Below are positions 6,840-9,144 of a DNA stretch of 9,144 bases, piece after piece. The position numbers were made by a program, and so were the translations under genes. The stretch is from Synergistaceae bacterium (lineage in GTDB: Bacteria; Synergistota; Synergistia; Synergistales; Synergistaceae), in assembly GCA_030539135.1 (NCBI GenBank), contig JAUNSQ010000055.1:1-9144 (forward strand), in the 5' to 3' direction. The notes under the pieces are model-generated. The model saw nothing but the letters and a program-made list of their open reading frames with translations, was not told the DNA's origin and searched no databases. Each line of letters opens with the position of its first letter. Position 1 is the first letter of the stretch.

Positions 6840-8145
6840 GCTGGATAAGATCGCGGCAAACCTTAAAACCGCGCTGGCTAGATGCTGGGACAGACAGACG
6901 CGAGACTTTCTTCTGTGCCTGCTGGACGCTTCCTCCGTGAATAACGAGAGGATCACAGAAGAATACGTCAGCAACATCGAGAGCCTCGCCGGAGACTTTC
7001 TCGGCAAAGGGCTTGAATCGGCCGCGCGCAGACCGATAATCGAAATGTCGTCCAGGTCTTATCTGAACGGCAAACAGACGGTCAGCGCAGATTTTGCGCT
7101 AACCGTCGCCGACCAGAAGGCAATCGAAATGATGCAGAAATACAGCTTTCACTGGGTCGGAAGAACATACGACCGTTTCGTTTCAGATGAGATAAATCAA
7201 GCAGTCGGCGAATATTTCAAGCGCGGGCTCACAAGAGCGCAGCTTGCCGAAGGGCTGGAAATAATCTTCAAAGACCATGAGACGCCCAAAGTAGAGGGTT
7301 ATTTCTCACTGCTTGCGGACCACCTCACGATGAAGATATCGGAGATGGGGCACGTCGCCAGCTACGAAGAGGCCGGAATAGAGTATATTGAGATAGTGGC
7401 CCGTCTCGATGAGCGCACGACGGCTATCTGCAGAGCGCTGCACGGAAGGGTCATTCCTCTGTCCGTAATGTCCGGGCAGCGCGACAGGATGCTGTCCGCC
7501 GCCGAATCCGGCGATATGGAAGCTGTCAAGCGTGCCCAGCCGATGATCAGCGGCAAATTGGAAAAGCGTCTGTCGTTTATAGGCAGGACAAGCGACCTTA
7601 TAAAGGAAGGCATAGGCATGCCGCCTTACCATTTCCGCTGCCGCACGACAACAGCCGCCCACTTTGAACCGGCGACATATCACGAGAAGGTCGCGCAGTG
7701 GGCGATCGACGGCGAAGCTCCTCATAAAGAGGTCTCAAAACTGCTGGCATACGCAAAGAATGCGCACTGGGGAACACATAAACTGGAATATCAAGGCATC
7801 TGGCGAGAGGCCGCCCGCCACCACTATATAAAACATGCTAATGATGTCGGTGTATCTTCGATGGCAGAGTATAATACAAAACTAATGGAGCTTGTGCGCG
7901 GCGGTAAGAGGGATGTTTTTGTGGCTATAAAAGAGAAAGAACATCCTCATCCCGTCTTGATGATGCGCGACAACAAAACTCAGGAATATGTGGTCATCAA
8001 TATTAACGGACAGCAAATAGCCAGCTATTACAGGTTGAATGATAAAAAATGGGAAAAACTATTACAGAAACAAGATGTTCTATTAAGGCTGCCAAGGGAG
8101 GTGTCGAAATGGATAGGGTTCATGAATTTCTCAAAGGCGAGATAG
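6817..8145 (+). CDS. Mu F / SPP1 gp7-like minor head protein with C-terminal toxin-like domain
   Basis: 442 residues. Residues 1-190 are mostly helical. The head-morphogenesis core runs about 190-282, with the family signatures ARLDERTTAICRALHG (195-210, C205) and PPYHFRCRT (269-277, C275). In Mu, gp30 (F) is a minor head protein needed for assembly. From about residue 318 an extra domain follows: H335, H336 and H340 in ARHHYIKHANDVGVSSMAEY, then a beta-rich part (VFVAIKE; HPVLMMRD; EYVVININGQQIASYYRLN). This layout resembles the PBECR/EndoU-type ribonuclease domains known at the end of phage head proteins; the assignment is tentative. DNA from about 7861 is near 40% GC by hand count (7861-8100), against about 56% in 7561-7740. 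The following gene overlaps the end by 37 nt. Confidence 0.9.
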   Translation: MAATPRNRLDKIAANLKTALARCWDRQTRDFLLCLLDASSVNNERITEEYVSNIESLAGDFLGKGLESAARRPIIEMSSRSYLNGKQTVSADFALTVADQKAIEMMQKYSFHWVGRTYDRFVSDEINQAVGEYFKRGLTRAQLAEGLEIIFKDHETPKVEGYFSLLADHLTMKISEMGHVASYEEAGIEYIEIVARLDERTTAICRALHGRVIPLSVMSGQRDRMLSAAESGDMEAVKRAQPMISGKLEKRLSFIGRTSDLIKEGIGMPPYHFRCRTTTAAHFEPATYHEKVAQWAIDGEAPHKEVSKLLAYAKNAHWGTHKLEYQGIWREAARHHYIKHANDVGVSSMAEYNTKLMELVRGGKRDVFVAIKEKEHPHPVLMMRDNKTQEYVVININGQQIASYYRLNDKKWEKLLQKQDVLLRLPREVSKWIGFMNFSKAR

Positions 8146-8516
8146 AATTTCATAATCACGGGACGTTAGATAAGATGCTTGCATGGTATGCGGCATGGGC
8201 CGGTTCGTCTTGGATCCCGCCGCTCAATCCGCCATACGACACATACCGCGATGTTGATAGCTCAGAGCTGGAAGTTCGTTCCGCGCTCGAATTTATCAGG
8301 TCAGAGCTAACACCGCCACAGCTTAAATCTCTGGCCGAATGGGATGGATTATATTGCAAATGGCGCGACGAGGGCATCTTCTTCAAACGCTATCGCGATG
8401 CTCAGGGCGGTCGTTTCACTTGGGAGGACGAACGGGCTTTCGGCGAGGAAGAGCTTGGCAGAAAAATACCGAAATCGCACTGGTGGTATTGGCCACCGGA
8501 TGAAAATAAGGACTAA
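8109..8516 (+). CDS. Small acidic protein, candidate immunity/antitoxin for the head-protein C-terminal domain
   Basis: 135 residues from ATG 8109, chosen over an in-frame ATG at 8049 because AAGGGAGGTG (8094-8103) sits 5 nt before it and the extra 20 codons lie wholly inside the head gene. The protein is acidic (26 Asp/Glu against 18 Lys/Arg) and has nine Trp, including HWWYW near the end; no signal peptide or membrane segment is seen. I do not recognise the family. Its small size, acidity and 37-nt overlap with the 3' end of a gene carrying a toxin-like tip fit an immunity protein that binds and neutralises that tip in the lysogen. That function is inferred from context only. A hairpin starts directly after its stop. 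Confidence 0.85.
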   Translation: MDRVHEFLKGEIEFHNHGTLDKMLAWYAAWAGSSWIPPLNPPYDTYRDVDSSELEVRSALEFIRSELTPPQLKSLAEWDGLYCKWRDEGIFFKRYRDAQGGRFTWEDERAFGEEELGRKIPKSHWWYWPPDENKD

Positions 8517-8538
8517 AGGGAGGGTGAAAGCCCTCCCT
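8517..8538 (+). terminator. Hairpin directly after the operon's last gene
   Basis: AGGGAGGG (8517-8524) pairs perfectly with CCCTCCCT (8531-8538) around TGAAAG, starting the base after the TAA stop. The T-run expected of an intrinsic terminator is missing on the + strand (AACTTGTG follows), so termination may be weak; it may act mainly as a 3'-end protecting stem. Confidence 0.6.
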
Positions 8539-8647
8539 AACTTGTGCACAATGTTACAAAAAGTTTTCAATTCTGCGCGGCCGCAATATTATTTTACATC
8601 CGCAGTCGAAAATTTAATTTATTTAGGCAGAGACTAACTAAAAGGCA

Positions 8648-8687
8648 TTGCGCAACTCTTTTAGATGCGCAATCAGGTTGCGCAATC
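8648..8687. repeat. Three (A/T)TGCGCAA boxes
   Basis: TTGCGCAA (8648-8655), ATGCGCAA (8665-8672) and TTGCGCAA (8678-8685) occur within 40 nt, the last two followed by TC. TTGCGCAA is itself a perfect 8-nt palindrome, so each box is a plausible dimer binding site. The start-to-start spacings are 17 and 13 nt. Confidence 0.75.
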
Positions 8688-8691
8688 GGAG

Positions 8692-8700
8692 TTATCCACA
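8692..8700 (+). promoter_or_regulatory. Perfect DnaA box
   Basis: TTATCCACA matches the bacterial DnaA box consensus TTATNCACA exactly, 7 nt after the last TTGCGCAA box. A single box can occur by chance, but the repeat-rich, AT-rich setting makes binding plausible. Confidence 0.5.
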
Positions 8701-8719
8701 GCCACAAAAGAGCAAAAAT

Positions 8720-8750
8720 GCCCTCCAAAACGATTTGGAAGGGCTATTTT
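8720..8750. terminator. Bidirectional intrinsic terminator
   Basis: GCCCTCCAAA (8720-8729) pairs with TTTGGAAGGGC (8734-8744) around ACGA, with one bulged A (8739). On the + strand TATTTTGT follows; on the - strand the stem is followed by ATTTTTGCTCTTTT. Both arms therefore have a T-rich tail, so it can end rightward transcripts from the head operon and any leftward ones. Confidence 0.82.
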
Positions 8751-8802
8751 GTAAAATCTCTCAAACATAGTTTTAATGCGGTCTTAAACATATCAGGTAT
8801 AT

Positions 8803-8833
8803 TTTTAAACGGTCTTTTAAACGTTTTTAAACG
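8803..8833. repeat. Three TTTTAAACG direct repeats
   Basis: Identical 9-mers at 8803-8811, 8815-8823 and 8825-8833, with a partial relative CTTAAACA at 8783-8790. Start-to-start distances are 12 and 10 nt, about one helical turn, so bound proteins would sit on nearly the same face of the DNA, as in iteron or multi-operator arrays. Confidence 0.75.
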
Positions 8834-8853
8834 CTCAGATGCGCCCCCGCCGC

Positions 8854-8881
8854 AAAATCCGAGAAAAATCGGAAAATCCGA
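8854..8881. repeat. Three AAAATC(C/G)GA repeats
   Basis: AAAATCCGA (8854-8862), AAAATCGGA (8865-8873) and AAAATCCGA (8873-8881), with a looser ATAATCGCA following (8883-8891). TCCGA and TCGGA also pair as small inverted repeats. They lie 20 nt after the TTTTAAACG array and may belong to the same regulatory or end-binding element. Confidence 0.65.
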
Positions 8882-9045
8882 CATAATCGCACCCTTTATT
8901 CTCATATAATAATAACTCCCCTTACCCCAAAACCCCGCTTATATCAACACTCCACGCCCATTTTCACCTTCGCGCCAGATTATCATCTTTTCCGAGAATA
9001 TCCAACAGTATCGGCGGCGTTTGTGTAAATTGGCCGAAATATCCG

Positions 9046-9070
9046 TGGAATTTCCATTTTGTGGTATAAA
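9046..9070 (+). promoter_or_regulatory. Promoter with palindromic operator for the gene at 9114
   Basis: TATAAA (9065-9070) is a good -10, giving a start near 9077, but no -35 match is found at 16-18 nt (TCCGTG at 17). An 11-nt palindrome TGGAA-T-TTCCA (9046-9056) lies between the -35 and -10 positions. The missing -35 suggests activator dependence, as for Mu middle and late promoters; the palindrome placement would equally suit a repressor. Confidence 0.5.
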
Positions 9071-9077
9071 TAGATAC

Positions 9078-9099
9078 GCCGCGCGCAAAACCGCGCGGC
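9078..9099 (+). promoter_or_regulatory. 5'-leader stem-loop ahead of the ribosome binding site
   Basis: GCCGCGCG (9078-9085) pairs perfectly with CGCGCGGC (9092-9099) around CAAAAC, ending 2 nt before GGAGG (9102-9106). If transcription starts near 9077 the message would begin with this stem. Such 5'-terminal stems are known to stabilise bacterial mRNAs, and it could also gate ribosome access. Confidence 0.6.
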
Positions 9100-9113
9100 T
9101 TGGAGGAATGTTT

Positions 9114-9144
9114 ATGGAGTTCAAAGGGAAAGCCGCGACATATC
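9114..9144 (+). CDS. Start of an unidentified gene (cut by right edge)
   Basis: ATG at 9114 has GGAGG (9102-9106) 7 nt upstream and begins MEFKGKAATY before the window ends. ATG 9108 is too near the SD. Ten residues are too few to identify it. With its own promoter and leader hairpin it is the first gene of a separate unit, either a later phage operon or flanking host DNA. Confidence 0.6.
   Translation, partial: MEFKGKAATY

Larger units (their letters stand above)
8539..9113. other. AT-rich non-coding region with several short repeat families
   Basis: No convincing gene lies here. Open frames are present (for example 8544-8909 +) but lack an SD, read through a terminator hairpin and have no recognisable domain. 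The stretch contains a near-DnaA box TTGTGCACA (8542-8550), three (A/T)TGCGCAA boxes, a perfect DnaA box, a bidirectional terminator, three TTTTAAACG units, three AAAATC(C/G)GA units and a promoter for the gene at 9114. It could be a regulatory boundary between head genes and a further operon, an origin-like element, or the right junction of a shortened prophage. The sequence alone does not decide. Confidence 0.7.

Noticed and set aside
8049..8108. Longer start for the candidate immunity protein
   Set aside because: The extra 20 codons lie inside the head gene and lack an SD, while ATG 8109 has AAGGGAGGTG at ideal distance.
8640..8900. CRISPR array
   Set aside because: Repeats are 8-9 nt with almost no spacers; far from the size and regularity of CRISPR repeats.
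8544..8909. 121-residue + strand open frame after the operon
   Set aside because: No SD, reads straight through the bidirectional terminator and both repeat arrays, low-complexity composition, no recognisable domain.
8939..9124. 61-residue - strand open frame near the right edge
   Set aside because: It runs antisense across the promoter, leader hairpin and start of the gene at 9114 and has no domain features.

Overview
The window holds the left and central part of a Mu-like transposable prophage. The evidence is the gene order: leftward CI-type repressor, divergent control region, small HTH protein, MuA-type DDE transposase, MuB-type AAA+ ATPase, Gam, GemA (Mu gp16), large terminase (Mu gp28 type), zinc ribbon and Mu F / SPP1 gp7-type minor head protein. 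The host looks like a moderately GC-rich bacterium with strong AGGAGG ribosome binding sites and heavy use of ATA isoleucine codons. That combination fits Synergistota such as Cloacibacillus, but this is a guess from composition and not a proven assignment.

Layout: 1-423 (-) is a repressor whose C-terminus runs off the left edge. 424-513 is an immunity/early control region with overlapping divergent promoters and operator palindromes. 514-4563 is the early module: Ner-like DNA-binding protein, transposase, target-choice ATPase, an unknown small protein, the Gam DNA-end protector and a small putative zinc protein. 4564-4646 is a gap with two tandem stable RNA hairpins. 4647-8516 holds GemA, a terminase carrying its own N-terminal HTH, a two-knuckle zinc ribbon, a minor head protein with an extra C-terminal domain, and a small acidic protein that overlaps its end. 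8517-9113 is an AT-rich non-coding stretch with a hairpin at the stop codon, TTGCGCAA repeats next to a perfect DnaA box, a bidirectional terminator, two further families of short repeats, and a promoter for a gene that starts at 9114 and runs off the right edge.

Working model: the repressor holds the rightward early promoter silent in the lysogen. After repressor cleavage the early operon makes MuA and MuB for replicative transposition and Gam to protect ends, then the packaging and head genes follow. The most unusual part is 7780-8516. The minor head protein carries a domain of about 120 residues after the normal head-morphogenesis domain, encoded in clearly more AT-rich DNA, and the next gene overlaps it by 37 nt. 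This resembles a toxin tip with a cognate immunity protein attached to a virion protein. No portal (Mu gp29 type) gene lies between terminase and the minor head gene, where Mu has it.
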